Positions 36,500-46,075 are shown, counted from the stretch's first letter. The stretch is 64,000 nucleotides of DNA from Paraburkholderia phenoliruptrix (GCF_902859825.1 NZ_CADIKB010000009.1:124001-188000), one strand, 5' to 3'. Notes: generated by a model not told the origin, from the letters alone. A program made the numbers and translations.

Positions 36500-37081
36500 A
36501 TGATCGGTCGCATTGCCGGCGTTCTGCTGGAAAAAAACCCGCCGCATCTGCTCGTCGACTGCAACGGCGTCGGTTACGAAGTCGATGTGCCGATGAGCAC
36601 TTTCTACAACCTGCCTTCCACCGGCGAGCGGGTCGTGCTGCTCACGCAGATGATCGTGCGCGAAGACGCGCATCTGCTGTACGGCTTCGGCACCGCCGAG
36701 GAACGCTCCACCTTCCGCGAGCTGCTCAAAATTTCCGGCATCGGCGCGCGCATGGCGCTCGCCGTGCTGTCGGGCATGAGCGTCCACGAACTTTCGCAGA
36801 CGGTCACGCTGCAGGACGCCGCACGCCTCACGCGGGTGCCGGGCATTGGCAAGAAAACCGCCGAGCGGCTGCTGCTCGAACTCAAGGGCAAGCTCGGCGC
36901 GGACCTGGGCGCCATGGCCGGCGCGGTGTCGGCATCCGACCACGCTTCCGACATTCTCAACGCGCTGCTCGCGCTCGGCTATTCGGAGAAGGAAGCGTTG
37001 GCGGCGATCAAGAACGTGCCGGCCGGCACGGGCGTGTCCGAGGGCATCAAGCTCGCGCTGAAGGCCTTGTCCAAGGCCTGA
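36500..37081 (+). CDS. ruvA: Holliday junction helicase subunit RuvA
   Basis: A 193-residue DNA-binding protein that tetramerises on Holliday junctions and loads RuvB. The OB-fold domain begins [28 protein letters not shown]. The two helix-hairpin-helix motifs are [21 protein letters not shown] and [26 protein letters not shown], and the C-terminal RuvB-binding domain (about 147-193) follows an Ala-rich linker. It is followed 133 bases later by ruvB. Confidence 0.97.
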   Translation: MIGRIAGVLLEKNPPHLLVDCNGVGYEVDVPMSTFYNLPSTGERVVLLTQMIVREDAHLLYGFGTAEERSTFRELLKISGIGARMALAVLSGMSVHELSQTVTLQDAARLTRVPGIGKKTAERLLLELKGKLGADLGAMAGAVSASDHASDILNALLALGYSEKEALAAIKNVPAGTGVSEGIKLALKALSKA

Positions 37082-37214
37082 GGCTTGCAGCCGAAGGCTG
37101 ATGCCGGGCGCCGGCGGCACGCGCGATAAAACAAGCTTCGCACAGCCCGGCGAGCGGCGCACCCTGGCCGTTCGGCCGGGTTTCGCAACGCGCCTCGCGC
37201 GGTACAATGACCGG

Positions 37215-38279
37215 ATGATCGAAACCGACAAACTCGCCGCCGAGCGCATCATCGCGGCCACGCCCGTCTCGCCGAACGAGGAAGCGTTCGAACGCGCGTT
37301 GCGCCCGCGCCAGCTGGAAGAATATGTCGGGCAGGAAAAGGTGCGCGGCCAGCTCGAAATTTTTATCGAGGCCGCCAAGCGCCGCTCGGAATCGCTCGAC
37401 CACGTGTTGCTGTTCGGGCCGCCGGGTCTCGGCAAAACCACGCTTGCGCACATCATCGCGCGCGAAATGGGTGTGAATCTGCGGCAAACGTCCGGGCCGG
37501 TGCTTGAGCGCGCGGGCGACCTCGCCGCGCTCCTCACCAATCTCGAAGCAAACGACGTGTTGTTCATCGACGAGATTCACCGGCTTTCGCCAGTCGTCGA
37601 GGAAATTCTGTACCCCGCGCTCGAGGATTATCAGATCGACATCATGATCGGCGAAGGCCCCGCCGCGCGCAGTGTGAAGCTGGACTTGCAGCCGTTCACG
37701 CTGGTCGGTGCGACCACGCGCGCCGGCATGCTGACCAATCCGCTGCGCGACCGCTTCGGCATTGTCGCGCGGCTCGAGTTTTACAACGCCGAGGAACTCG
37801 CGCGTATCGTCACGCGTTCGGCTTCGCTGCTGAACGCGCAGATTCATCCGGACGGCGCGTTCGAAATCGCCAGGCGCGCGCGCGGCACGCCGCGTATCGC
37901 CAACCGCCTGCTGCGGCGCGTGCGCGACTACGCGGAGGTCAAGGCTGACGGCAACATCACCGCGCAAGTAGCGGACGCGGCGCTCCGTATGCTCGACGTC
38001 GACGCGGTCGGCTTCGACCTGATGGACCGCAAGCTGCTGGAAGCGATCCTGCACAAGTTCGACGGCGGCCCGGTCGGCGTCGACAATCTGGCGGCCGCCA
38101 TCGGCGAAGAGCGCGACACGATTGAAGACGTGCTCGAGCCGTATCTGATCCAGCAAGGCTTCCTGCAGCGCACGCCGCGCGGCCGCGTCGCCACGCTGCT
38201 CACTTACCGGCACTTCGGACTCGCGGCGCCCGACGCGTCGAGCGCGCTGCCCGGTCTGTGGGACTCGGCTGCAACCTAG
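37215..38279 (+). CDS. ruvB: Holliday junction branch-migration ATPase RuvB
   Basis: A 354-residue AAA+ motor. Walker A is [20 protein letters not shown], Walker B is [13 protein letters not shown], sensor 1 is [19 protein letters not shown], and the arginine-finger and C-terminal winged-helix domain ([17 protein letters not shown]) are present. The start at [12 protein letters not shown] is chosen from the family N-terminus; the frame is open upstream to 37101. A 20-residue C-terminal tail after the winged helix is slightly longer than in E. coli. It is last in the ruv series. Confidence 0.97.
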   Translation: MIETDKLAAERIIAATPVSPNEEAFERALRPRQLEEYVGQEKVRGQLEIFIEAAKRRSESLDHVLLFGPPGLGKTTLAHIIAREMGVNLRQTSGPVLERAGDLAALLTNLEANDVLFIDEIHRLSPVVEEILYPALEDYQIDIMIGEGPAARSVKLDLQPFTLVGATTRAGMLTNPLRDRFGIVARLEFYNAEELARIVTRSASLLNAQIHPDGAFEIARRARGTPRIANRLLRRVRDYAEVKADGNITAQVADAALRMLDVDAVGFDLMDRKLLEAILHKFDGGPVGVDNLAAAIGEERDTIEDVLEPYLIQQGFLQRTPRGRVATLLTYRHFGLAAPDASSALPGLWDSAAT

Positions 38280-38325
38280 CCGCGGCATAAGCACGAGCGG
38301 CACGGCGCAGGGAGGCGGAACAAGC

Positions 38326-39270
38326 ATGTCCGACGAGACGAGACAACCCCGATCTCCCGGTATGCTCGCGCAGTTGCTGACCGGGCGCCTTCGCGCAAGA
38401 CTCGCGGCGGGCGTCACGCATCTGACTACCGGCAGCGGCCCAACGCTCGACTATTCATCGCCGCCCGGCGACCCTGGCCTCTTCGGCCCGGACTCCGTGT
38501 GCTGGAAAGTGCACGCCGACTTCACCTCGATGATGACGGGCGGCATCAGCGCGTTGCTGTTGCAAGCCCTGCATCCGCTCGCGCTGGCGGGCGTCTGGGA
38601 CCACTCCACCTTTCGCATTGACATTCTGGGCCGTCTGCGCCGCACGGCGACGTTTATTGCCGGCACGACGTACGGAAGCCGGAACGATGCGCTTGCGCTG
38701 ATAGAACGCGTGAAGCGCATCCACCTCGCTGTGAGCGGTATTGCGCCCGACGGCCGGCCTTATCGCGCAAGCGAGCCTGCGCTGCTGACGTGGGTTCACG
38801 TCGCCGAAGTGTCGAGCTTCATGACCGCGCACCTTCGCTATGTGAACGCCGCACTTCCCGTTGCCGCGCAGGACCAGTATTTCGCGGAAACCGCGCGCAT
38901 CGCGCAGATGCTCGGCGCGTCGGACGTTCCGCGCTCGCGCGCCGCGATCGACGCTTATCTGCTGGCCATGCGATCCGAACTGCTCGCAAGTGAACGCACG
39001 CGCGAGGTCGTCCGGATGCTGAAGCATGCGCCGGCCCCGAGCGCCGCGATGCGTCCCGCCGGCGTGTTGATGTTCAATGCGGGCGTCGACCTTCTGCCCG
39101 ATTGGGCTCAGGCGATGCTGGGATTAGAGCGCCATGCGCTGATGCGCCGCGCGGTGGCGCGACCTGGCGTACGCGCCGTCGCGCCTGTTATCAGATGGGC
39201 GCTGGTGAACGGCGTGTCGAAGCGGGCGCGCCGCCGCGTTGCGGTTAAGCCTGAGGGCGGCTCACGTTGA
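38326..39270 (+). CDS. oxygenase MpaB-like (DUF2236) family protein
   Basis: A 314-residue protein. The conserved DUF2236 features are visible: an early VHADFTSMMTGGISALLLQALHPLALAGV segment with a histidine, a WDHSTFRID motif, and WVHVAEVSSF with a second conserved histidine. The family includes latex-clearing protein and MpaB, haem b proteins that use histidine ligands and cleave carbon-carbon double bonds with O2. The true substrate here is unknown. No signal peptide is seen. It follows ruvB by 46 bases and may be read from the same promoter, but its function appears unrelated. Confidence 0.78.
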   Translation: MSDETRQPRSPGMLAQLLTGRLRARLAAGVTHLTTGSGPTLDYSSPPGDPGLFGPDSVCWKVHADFTSMMTGGISALLLQALHPLALAGVWDHSTFRIDILGRLRRTATFIAGTTYGSRNDALALIERVKRIHLAVSGIAPDGRPYRASEPALLTWVHVAEVSSFMTAHLRYVNAALPVAAQDQYFAETARIAQMLGASDVPRSRAAIDAYLLAMRSELLASERTREVVRMLKHAPAPSAAMRPAGVLMFNAGVDLLPDWAQAMLGLERHALMRRAVARPGVRAVAPVIRWALVNGVSKRARRRVAVKPEGGSR

Positions 39271-39335
39271 GCTGAACTTGCGCTGCGCCGTGGGGCGCGT
39301 GCGTAGCGCTGGCGTCCGTCGCTGGCGTTGCGTGA

Positions 39336-40007
39336 TTAGCGCCCCGGCTCCGGAACCTTCTTGAAACTGTCGTCGGCACTGGGCGCGTCGAGATGCGATA
39401 CATCGCCCCACGACATGATCGTCGCGCGGCCGTCGGCGAAGTCCACCACGTTCACGCTCGTGTTCAGCAGCGGGTAGTCACGCGGGGCATCGAGCGCCAA
39501 ACTGCACGCGAAGCGCCGCACGCAATCCAGCACGCCCCCGTGCGCAACGCAGGCGATCCGGCCGCCGGGATGCGCAGCGACGAGCAGCTCGACGGCATGC
39601 AGTACGCGATGGTAGAACGCGCGCTGCGACTCGCCCTCCGGCGGTGCGAAGCCGGGGTCGCGAGTTTGCCAATGGGCATATTGGTCGGGGAACCGCTCGG
39701 CGATTTCATCGCTGTCGTGGCCCTGAAACGCGCCATAGGAGCGCTCGCGCAAGCCTTCGCGCAGCTGCACCGGCAAGCCGAGCGCGTCGGCGATCGGCTG
39801 AGCGGTTTGCCGCGCGCGCTGCAGGTCGCTCGAATAGATCGCATCGAGCCGCGCGCCGTTCCGCACTTCAGCGGCGATGCGGCGCCCGAGGTGTTGCGCC
39901 TGGGCAAGACCCGCCGCGGCAAGCGGAATGTCGATATGCCCTTGAATACGCTTGATGCGGTTCCAGTCGGTCTCGCCGTGCCGGATAAACAGAATCTGCG
40001 TGGTCAT
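39336..40007 (-). CDS. histidine phosphatase family protein, GpmB-like
   Basis: A 223-residue protein with the phosphohistidine motif LFIRHGETDWN near residue 8 and the second catalytic part IACVAHGGVLDCVRR. It belongs to the phosphoglycerate mutase-like histidine phosphatases (GpmB, CobC and others). It lacks the long insertion of true cofactor-dependent phosphoglycerate mutases, so a phosphatase role is more likely. The start MTTQILFIRHGE is chosen; the frame is open upstream. It follows dtd by 67 bases on the same strand in the tyrS-dtd-gpm series. Confidence 0.88.
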   Translation of the reverse strand: MTTQILFIRHGETDWNRIKRIQGHIDIPLAAAGLAQAQHLGRRIAAEVRNGARLDAIYSSDLQRARQTAQPIADALGLPVQLREGLRERSYGAFQGHDSDEIAERFPDQYAHWQTRDPGFAPPEGESQRAFYHRVLHAVELLVAAHPGGRIACVAHGGVLDCVRRFACSLALDAPRDYPLLNTSVNVVDFADGRATIMSWGDVSHLDAPSADDSFKKVPEPGR

Positions 40008-40074
40008 GAGATCGTGGGTGGGCGCTCTTCGCCGGTTGTGCCGAGCCGCTACGGTCGCAAGAACCGCGCGGAAC

Positions 40075-40545
40075 TCAGGCGTTGGTCTGCAGCCAGAATG
40101 TGACGGGCCCGTCGTTGACGAGCGAAACTTGCATGTCCGCGCCGAACTCCCCCGTCTCGACGATGGGATGCTTCGCGCGCGCCGCCGCAACAAAATAGTC
40201 AAAGAGGCGCTTGCCTTCGTCCGGTGGCGCGGCCGGCGTGAAGCTCGGACGCAGGCCGCTGTTGGTGTCCGCCGCCAGCGTGAATTGCGAAACCAGCAGC
40301 AAGCCGCCCGCGCGGCCCGCGCCGTCAAGATTCTGTACCGACAGGTTCATCTTGCCCGCCGCGTCGCTGAACACGCGGTAGCCGAGCACCTTCGCCAGCA
40401 GCCGGTCGGCCGCCGCCTCGGTGTCGCCACGCTCGGCGCAGACGAGCGCGAGCAGGCCGGCGTCGATCGCACCTGTCACGCGCTCGTTTTCACCGTCTGC
40501 GACGCGCACTTCGGCGCGCCGCACGCGCTGGATTAACGCGATCAT
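40075..40545 (-). CDS. dtd: D-aminoacyl-tRNA deacylase
   Basis: A 156-residue enzyme that frees tRNA from wrongly attached D-amino acids. The family core is [13 protein letters not shown], then [12 protein letters not shown] (catalytic loop with Ser-Gln-x-Thr) and [12 protein letters not shown] (cross-subunit Gly-cisPro). Length is normal. It lies 49 bases downstream of tyrS, a fitting partner because tyrosyl-tRNA is a common source of D-aminoacylation, and upstream of the histidine phosphatase. Confidence 0.95.
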   Translation of the reverse strand: MIALIQRVRRAEVRVADGENERVTGAIDAGLLALVCAERGDTEAAADRLLAKVLGYRVFSDAAGKMNLSVQNLDGAGRAGGLLLVSQFTLAADTNSGLRPSFTPAAPPDEGKRLFDYFVAAARAKHPIVETGEFGADMQVSLVNDGPVTFWLQTNA

Positions 40546-40594
40546 CGGACTGCTTCCGGCTTCGACGTTCGGATCGTGATCATGGCCTGCAGGC

Positions 40595-41845
40595 TCACGC
40601 CGTCAGCGTGACGCGCGCGAAGCGGCGCTTGCCGACCTGGACCACGTATTCGCCGGCCTCGACTTTCAGGCCCTTGTCAGACACCGTCGCGCCGTCGATC
40701 TTCACGCCGCCCTGCTCGATATTACGCAGCGCTTCGCTTGTCGACGGCACGAGGTTCGCCTGCTTGAGCAACTGGCCGATGGCAAGCGGCGCCCCGGCGA
40801 GCGCGACCGCCGGAATGTCGTCCGGCACGCCGCCCTTCGCGCGGTGATTGAAGTCTTCGAGCGCACGCTCCGCGTCGGCTTGCGAATGAAACCGCGCGAC
40901 GATTTCCTGCCCGAGCATCACCTTGAAGTCGCGCGGATTGCGGCCGGCCTCGGCTTCTTTCCTGAACGCGGCAATCTCGTCCATCGGACGGAACGACAGC
41001 AGTTCGAAGTAACGCCACATCAGCGTGTCGGAAATACTCATCAGCTTGCCGAACATATCTGTCGGTTTTTCGCTGATGCCGATGTAATTGTTCTTCGACT
41101 TCGACATTTTTTCGACGCCGTCGAGCCCTTCGAGCAGCGGCATCGTCAGAATGCATTGCTGCTCCTGGCCGTACTGCTTCTGCAATTCGCGACCGACCAG
41201 CAGGTTGAACTTCTGATCCGTGCCGCCGAGTTCGAGGTCGGCGTTCAGGGCCACCGAGTCGTAGCCCTGCATGAGCGGATACAGGAATTCGTGAATCGAA
41301 ATCGGCACGCCGCTCTGAAAACGCTTGGTGAAATCCTCACGCTCGAGAATTCGCGCGACCGTGTAGCGCGACGCGAGCTTGATCATGCCGTCGGCGCCGA
41401 GCGGCATCGACCATTCGCTGTTGTAGCGAATCTCGGTCTTTTCGCGATCGAGCACGAGCGCGGCCTGCTCGAAGTAAGTCTTTGCGTTCGACTCGATCTG
41501 TTCGCGCGTGAGCGGCGGGCGCGTGGCGTTGCGGCCCGACGGATCGCCGATTAGCGAGGTGAAATCGCCGATCAGAAAAATGACCGTGTGACCGAGGTCC
41601 TGCAACTGGCGCATCTTGTTCAGCACGACCGTGTGGCCGATGTGGATGTCGGGCGCGGTCGGATCGAGCCCAAGCTTGATGCGCAGCGGCGTGCCGGTCG
41701 CCTGGCTTTTCGCGAGTTTTTGCGCGAATTCGTCTTCGATCAGCAATTCGTCGACGCCGCGCTTCGTAACGGCGAGCGCGTGACGGACTTCGTCGGTGAT
41801 CGGGAAGGCAGGGGCGGGGTTCGGCTTGTTGGACTCGGTGCTCAT
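40595..41845 (-). CDS. tyrS: tyrosyl-tRNA synthetase
   Basis: A 416-residue class I synthetase. The HIGH motif is [14 protein letters not shown], the KMSKS motif is [14 protein letters not shown], and a C-terminal S4 RNA-binding domain covers about 350-416. Its layout is that of the TyrS type found in Pseudomonas and Burkholderia (TyrZ-like), distinct from E. coli TyrS. It starts at ATG and is divergent from anmK. It is first in the tyrS-dtd-histidine phosphatase series. Confidence 0.96.
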   Translation of the reverse strand: MSTESNKPNPAPAFPITDEVRHALAVTKRGVDELLIEDEFAQKLAKSQATGTPLRIKLGLDPTAPDIHIGHTVVLNKMRQLQDLGHTVIFLIGDFTSLIGDPSGRNATRPPLTREQIESNAKTYFEQAALVLDREKTEIRYNSEWSMPLGADGMIKLASRYTVARILEREDFTKRFQSGVPISIHEFLYPLMQGYDSVALNADLELGGTDQKFNLLVGRELQKQYGQEQQCILTMPLLEGLDGVEKMSKSKNNYIGISEKPTDMFGKLMSISDTLMWRYFELLSFRPMDEIAAFRKEAEAGRNPRDFKVMLGQEIVARFHSQADAERALEDFNHRAKGGVPDDIPAVALAGAPLAIGQLLKQANLVPSTSEALRNIEQGGVKIDGATVSDKGLKVEAGEYVVQVGKRRFARVTLTA

Positions 41846-42047
41846 GCTGGAAACGTGAAGTCGCGAAAAAAACAGATTGTCCCATAGATGCGCGCCGCCG
41901 CGCCCACCAAAGCCGTGGCGGCCGCGCCTCTACGCGGCGATTGGCACGCCGCGTCCGGGTTCGAGGCCACGCGGCCGCTTCATATTCGAGCGCGCTTGCG
42001 TCGATAATCTGCTACAACCTTCGCAAACGAGCGATCAGGAACGAGCC

Positions 42048-43214
42048 GTGAATCCGCAACGAATCATCGACAGAAGCAGTAACGTGACCCAAGACTCCGC
42101 AGACGGCGTCTATTTTGGTCTCATGTCCGGCACGAGCATGGACGGCGTGGACGGCGTGGCCGTCCGCTTCGCCGAAGGCAAGCCGCCCGTCGTGCTGGCA
42201 GAGGCGTTCGTGGGTTTCGCCGCCGGCTTGCGCGAGGCGCTGTTCGCGCTGCAACAGCCGGGCGCCAACGAAATCGAGCGCGAGGCGCTCGCGGCCAACG
42301 CGCTCGCCACGCGCTATACCGTGTGCTGCCATGAACTGCTGCGCGGCTGCCACGTGTCCGCGGCTGAAGTCCGCGCCATCGGCGTGCATGGGCAAACGGT
42401 GCGGCATCGGCCGGAAAAGGGTTATACGCGGCAGATCAACAATCCGGCGCTGCTCGCCGAGATGATGCATATCGACGTGGTCGCCGATTTCCGCAGCCGC
42501 GATGTCGCCGCGGGCGGCCAGGGCGCGCCACTGGTACCGGCTTTTCACGCGACGGTGTTCGGCGCCAAAAACGAGACGCGCGTGGTGTGCAACCTAGGCG
42601 GCATCAGCAATATCACCATTCTGAACGCGACCGGCGGCGTGCGCGGCTTCGATTGCGGTCCGGCGAACGCGCTGCTCGACGAGTGGGCGCAACGTCATCT
42701 CGACAAGCCATTCGACGAGAACGGCCAGTTCGCGGCGAGCGGCCAGGTGGACCGCTCTCTGCTGAATGCGTTGCTCGACGAGCCGTATTTCGTCCAACAG
42801 CCGCCCAAGAGCACCGGCCGCGATCTCTTCAACGCCGAGTGGCTGGACGCGAAACTGCAGCCGTTCGCAGCGCTCGCGCCCGCCGACGTGCAGGCGACGC
42901 TCGTCGCGCTGACCTCGGTGACGGTCGCGCGAGAAATCGAACGGCATGCATCCGACGCGAGAGCGGTCTATGTCTGCGGCGGGGGCGCGCGCAATCCGGA
43001 GATTCTTAAGGCATTGCAACGGGCGCTGGAAGACAGCGGCGTGAGCGGCGTGCCGGTCATGACGACGGACGCGCTCGGTGTGCCGCCAAGCCAGGTGGAG
43101 CCGCTGGCGTTTGCGTGGCTGGCGATGCGCTGCATCGCGAGACTGCCGGGCAGTTTGCCGGCCGTGACAGGGGCGAGCGCCGAGCGGGTGCTGGGGGCGA
43201 TTTATCCGCGTTAA
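42048..43214 (+). CDS. anmK: anhydro-N-acetylmuramic acid kinase
   Basis: A 388-residue sugar kinase that converts anhydroMurNAc from cell-wall turnover to MurNAc 6-phosphate. The family motif [14 protein letters not shown] is near residue 25, followed by [36 protein letters not shown] and [14 protein letters not shown] chose the GTG at 42048, which has AGGA 7 bases upstream; no in-frame ATG precedes the core without a long unlikely extension. It is divergent from tyrS, a neighbourhood common in proteobacteria. Confidence 0.94.
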   Translation: MNPQRIIDRSSNVTQDSADGVYFGLMSGTSMDGVDGVAVRFAEGKPPVVLAEAFVGFAAGLREALFALQQPGANEIEREALAANALATRYTVCCHELLRGCHVSAAEVRAIGVHGQTVRHRPEKGYTRQINNPALLAEMMHIDVVADFRSRDVAAGGQGAPLVPAFHATVFGAKNETRVVCNLGGISNITILNATGGVRGFDCGPANALLDEWAQRHLDKPFDENGQFAASGQVDRSLLNALLDEPYFVQQPPKSTGRDLFNAEWLDAKLQPFAALAPADVQATLVALTSVTVAREIERHASDARAVYVCGGGARNPEILKALQRALEDSGVSGVPVMTTDALGVPPSQVEPLAFAWLAMRCIARLPGSLPAVTGASAERVLGAIYPR

Positions 43215-43220
43215 TGCCGG

Positions 43221-43244
43221 GCCCACCTGGCAAGCCGGGTGGGC
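43221..43244 (+). terminator. hairpin after anmK
   Basis: A 7-bp stem (43221-43227 with 43238-43244) follows the anmK stop by 6 bases, with a weak TT tail. Confidence 0.45.
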
Positions 43245-43281
43245 TTCCGCACCCGGTCGTTGCGCCCTGCCGGCAACGAAA

Positions 43282-43301
43282 AACGGGGCCGAAGCCCCGT
43301 T
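43282..43301. terminator. bidirectional terminator between anmK and erpA
   Basis: An 8-bp stem AACGGGGC/GCCCCGTT with a tetraloop CGAA has A residues on the left side. It serves erpA on the minus strand best, lying 34 bases after its stop. Confidence 0.65.
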
Positions 43302-43335
43302 CCTTGATGCGGATGTGCTGTTGCCCGGCTGGCGT

Positions 43336-43701
43336 TCAGACTGAGAACGACGAACCGCAGCCACAAGTCGTGGTGGCGTTCGGATTTTTGATGACGAACT
43401 GCGCGCCGTTGATGTCGTCCTTGTAGTCGATCTCGGCGCCCACCAGGTACTGGTAGCTCATCGAGTCGATCAACAATTGCACGCCGCTCTTGTTCATGAC
43501 GGTGTCGTCTTCGTTGACGGCTTCGTCGAACGTAAAGCCATATTGAAAGCCCGAGCAGCCGCCGCCCTGCACGAAAACGCGCAGCTTCAGGTCCGCATTG
43601 CCTTCTTCTTCGATCAGTTGCTTGACCTTGTCAGCCGCTGCGTCGGTAAAAACGAAGGGGGCGGGCATCTCGGTCACGGGTGTGTCGGTGACTGCGTTCA
43701 T
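43336..43701 (-). CDS. erpA: iron-sulfur cluster insertion protein
   Basis: A 121-residue A-type carrier that passes Fe-S clusters to apoproteins, including isoprenoid-pathway enzymes. The three cluster cysteines are Cys49 ([11 protein letters not shown]) and Cys113/Cys115 (TTCGCGSSF). Sequence character and location next to rpsI-rplM match betaproteobacterial ErpA rather than IscA. GGAGAG lies 6 bases before the ATG. A TACAAT (43735-43730 on the minus strand) is a possible -10 box. The gene has its own terminator. Confidence 0.95.
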
Positions 43702-44020
43702 TCGAACTCTCCAGAAATCTCTAACCGCTATTGTAGGGCCGATCTCAATATCGTGCTGATGCCCACAAAATCAATGGGTTCTTACAGGATTCGCCCGCAG
43801 CAGCGGCAGCGGGCGACGAATTGGCGCTGGGCGGCCGCCACGGCGAGGCACGGCGGCGGTGGCGCGGGGTCGAGGCATCGAGGCGCACCGGCGTGCAGGC
43901 GTTGAATGAGCTGCGCCCACATCCACCGGTCGCGGCGAAGGTATAAAAAAAGCCGCCTTCGCGACAGCGTTGGCGGCTTTTGCAGCGTTCCGGCGAAAAA
44001 CCGGTTCGCGCCCGAAACGA
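43702..44020. other. 319-base gap between erpA and rpsI
   Basis: Apart from the rpsI terminator and a -10-like box for erpA, I see only GC-rich sequence. A long minus-strand frame here is Arg/Ala-rich and begins inside rpsI, so no gene is called. Confidence 0.5.
43948..43981 (-). terminator. intrinsic terminator of rplM-rpsI
   Basis: A 10-bp repeat (43948-43957 with 43972-43981) is followed on the minus strand by seven T residues. It is 40 bases after the rpsI stop. Confidence 0.88.
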
Positions 44021-44413
44021 TTAACGCTTCGAGAATTGCTTGCGGCGACGTGCCTTGTGGAAACCGACCTTCTTACGTTCCACTTCACGAGCGTCACGCG
44101 TCACGAAGCCGGCCTTCGACAGTTCCGGCTTCAGCGTTGCATCGTAGTCCATCAGCGCGCGGGTGATGCCGTGGCGAACCGCACCGGCTTGACCCGTTTC
44201 ACCGCCGCCCGTCACGTTGACCTTGATGTCGAACGTGGCAGCGTGGTTCGTGAGTTCCAGCGGCTGACGCACGATCATCAGCGACGTTTCGCGCGAGAAG
44301 TAGTCGGCGATAGGCTTGCCGTTCACAACGATGTCGCCCTTGCCTGCCTTGATGAACACGCGTGCGACGGCGCTCTTGCGGCGGCCCGTGCCGTAATTCC
44401 AGTTACCGATCAT
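44021..44413 (-). CDS. rpsI: 30S ribosomal protein S9 (uS9)
   Basis: A 130-residue ribosomal protein. [15 protein letters not shown] near the start and the C-terminal [14 protein letters not shown], whose last Arg contacts P-site tRNA, are typical. It follows rplM after 11 bases in the universal rplM-rpsI operon and is followed by a strong terminator. Confidence 0.98.
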   Translation of the reverse strand: MIGNWNYGTGRRKSAVARVFIKAGKGDIVVNGKPIADYFSRETSLMIVRQPLELTNHAATFDIKVNVTGGGETGQAGAVRHGITRALMDYDATLKPELSKAGFVTRDAREVERKKVGFHKARRRKQFSKR

Positions 44414-44424
44414 GTGGGCTCCCC

Positions 44425-44853
44425 TTAGATCTCGAGCGCCTTCGGCTGTTGTGCCGAATGCGGATGCGTTGCGTCAGCGTAGACCTTCAGCTTCTTGATC
44501 ATCGCGTAGCCGAGCGGGCCCTTCGGCAGCATGCCCTTGACCGCCTTCTCGAGCGCGCGGCCCGGGAAGCGTTCCTGCATCTTGCCGAACGTCGTTTCAT
44601 AGATACCGCCCGGGTAGCCCGAGTGACGGTAGTACTTCTTGTCCGTGGTCTTGTTGCCCGTGACCTTCAGCTTGCCGGCGTTGATAACGATGATGAAATC
44701 ACCGGTGTCGACGTGGGGAGTGAATTCAGGCTTGTGCTTGCCGCGAAGACGGTGTGCCACTTCGCTGGCGACACGCCCGAGAACCTTATCCGTCGCGTCA
44801 ATCACGTACCATTCGCGCGCCACCTCATGGGCTTTTGCGGAAAACGTCTTCAT
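44425..44853 (-). CDS. rplM: 50S ribosomal protein L13 (uL13)
   Basis: A 142-residue ribosomal protein starting [20 protein letters not shown], with [21 protein letters not shown] and [27 protein letters not shown] as expected. It acts early in large-subunit assembly. The frame is open upstream, but the ATG at 44853 is the family start. A good sigma70 promoter lies about 120 bases upstream, giving a leader of about 115 nt. Confidence 0.98.
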   Translation of the reverse strand: MKTFSAKAHEVAREWYVIDATDKVLGRVASEVAHRLRGKHKPEFTPHVDTGDFIIVINAGKLKVTGNKTTDKKYYRHSGYPGGIYETTFGKMQERFPGRALEKAVKGMLPKGPLGYAMIKKLKVYADATHPHSAQQPKALEI

Positions 44854-44973
44854 GATCGATCCAAAAAAATTGCTGCGCCCAATGTGTTTTTTCCTGCTTG
44901 TAGTGTGCGCATCGAGGCGCGTGCAGGCTCTCCCTGTTCTTCCTCCGCGGGCGCGGATGCGGAAAAGCCCTGA

Positions 44974-45003
44974 ATTATAAAGGAATTTGCGACGCCAAGT
45001 CAA
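44974..45003 (-). promoter_or_regulatory. sigma70 promoter of rplM-rpsI
   Basis: On the minus strand TTGACT (45003-44998) and a perfect TATAAT (44979-44974) are 18 bases apart. Transcription would start near 44967 and leave a leader of about 115 nt before rplM, long enough for ribosomal-protein feedback control, although no known motif was recognised. Confidence 0.75.
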
Positions 45004-45123
45004 AATGTACGGGACTTGGTGCCGCAAGGCGCCGCCAACAGACTTCAAAGCTGCTTCAAAGCGCCCCGCAACGGGCCGGCGTTCTTACGAAACGCACCCT
45101 CGAGCGCGGCAAAATCGCAGGCG

Positions 45124-45212
45124 AAAAAAAAACCCGAACAAGTGGTTCGGGTTTAATCCACCAAAGGAGGAGGTGGAGGAGACAGCGGAGGTTGCGCACT
45201 GCTGCAACCGAT
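45124..45212 (-). ncRNA. candidate small RNA with anti-Shine-Dalgarno hairpin loop
   Basis: On the minus strand, a promoter (45247-45219) is followed by about 89 nt ending in an intrinsic terminator. The predicted RNA has hairpin 1 with a 6-bp stem GGUUGC/GCAACC (45209-45204 with 45195-45190), a CUCC-rich linker, and hairpin 2 with stem UCCACC/GGUGGA (45177-45172 with 45162-45157). The loop of hairpin 2 is UCCUCCUUU, complementary to AAAGGAGGA. The terminator stem is 10 bp (45154-45145 with 45139-45130) with nine T residues. It contains no start codon with a coding frame. The layout recalls the betaproteobacterial toxic small RNA family with C-rich loops; membership is my inference. Confidence 0.75.
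45130..45154 (-). terminator. intrinsic terminator of the candidate small RNA
   Basis: A perfect 10-bp stem AAACCCGAAC/GTTCGGGTTT has a 5-base loop, and nine T residues follow on the minus strand. Confidence 0.88.
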
Positions 45213-45218
45213 GGACCA

Positions 45219-45247
45219 ATTATATGAAGCATCCTTGTGCGTTGCAA
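45219..45247 (-). promoter_or_regulatory. sigma70 promoter of the candidate small RNA
   Basis: On the minus strand TTGCAA (45247-45242), a 17-base spacer and a perfect TATAAT (45224-45219) form a strong promoter. The start is expected at an A at about 45212. Confidence 0.8.
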
Positions 45248-45253
45248 GAACAT

Positions 45254-45282
45254 TTGCAATGCGAAATCACATTTTATATTGT
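45254..45282 (+). promoter_or_regulatory. candidate divergent promoter for the OsmC gene
   Basis: On the plus strand TTGCAA (45254-45259), 17 bases, TATTGT (45277-45282). It is back-to-back with the small-RNA promoter and would give a leader of about 255 nt. A nearer TACAAT (45503-45508) is an alternative -10 without a good -35. Confidence 0.45.
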
Positions 45283-45544
45283 GGGATTTGCACACACATC
45301 TGCCGAGCTCCCCGCTACACCGGCAGATCAAGGTGTCGCGACGCCGCACATGCGTCGGCTAAGGTCAACCCTTAGAGTAAAACCCCTAAATATCCCGCAC
45401 TATTCGAGCGACGACGCAACATGCCGCGCCGCAACACGCAAGCCGCTATCGCGCATAAATTTTCCGTCGAAGCCCCCTCGGACGGACACTCAAAGGCCGG
45501 GCTACAATGCCGTCTCGATATTGCGCAGCGCGGTGGAGCACAGC

Positions 45545-45967
45545 ATGGAATGCAAAGTGAGCTGGATGGGGCAAGACGGCATGGCGTTCGCGGCCGAGAC
45601 AGGCAGCGGCCACCTGGTCGCGATGGACGGCGCGCCGGAAGGCGGCGGCCGCAACCTCGCGCCGCGCCCCATGGAAATGGTCTTGCTCGGCACGGGCGGC
45701 TGCACCGCCTACGACGTCGTGATGATTCTGAAGAAAAGCCGTCAGGAAATTGCCGGTTGCTCGGTCACGCTGAAGGCCGAGCGCGCCAGCGAAGATCCGA
45801 AAGTGTTCACGAAAATTCACTTTCACTTCACCGTGACCGGCAAGAACCTGAACCCGGCGACCGTGGAGCGCGCGATCAACCTGTCGCACGACAAATATTG
45901 CTCGGCGTCGATCATGATCGCCAAAACGGCCGAACTGACGCACTCGTTCGACATCGTGGCGAGCTGA
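45545..45967 (+). CDS. OsmC-family protein
   Basis: A 140-residue protein of the OsmC/YhfA fold. It has the conserved glutamate and first cysteine region PMEMVLLGTGGCTAYDVVMIL and the second cysteine in LSHDKYCSASIMI. In OsmC and Ohr these two cysteines reduce organic hydroperoxides; in YhfA-like members the role is unclear. The sequence is nearer to the YhfA type. The ATG at 45545 (MECKVSWMG) is chosen because the longer open frame upstream covers an RNA gene and promoter. It ends before the rnpB terminator. Confidence 0.88.
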   Translation: MECKVSWMGQDGMAFAAETGSGHLVAMDGAPEGGGRNLAPRPMEMVLLGTGGCTAYDVVMILKKSRQEIAGCSVTLKAERASEDPKVFTKIHFHFTVTGKNLNPATVERAINLSHDKYCSASIMIAKTAELTHSFDIVAS

Positions 45968-46075
45968 GCATCGCGGTCGGCGCGCCCGGCGCGGTTCGGC
46001 CCAGGCACCCACGCGCGCGGCGCGTGATGTGCCGCGCAAACGTGCCGCGCAAACCCTACGTACCGCTGAAATAAA

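Noticed and set aside
43771..44097. 108-codon minus-strand frame between rpsI and erpA
   Set aside because: Begins inside rpsI in another frame, crosses the rpsI terminator and is Arg/Pro-rich.
44987..45544. N-terminal extension of the OsmC protein
   Set aside because: The open frame runs through the small-RNA terminator, hairpins and promoters. The first ATG that begins family-like sequence is at 45545.
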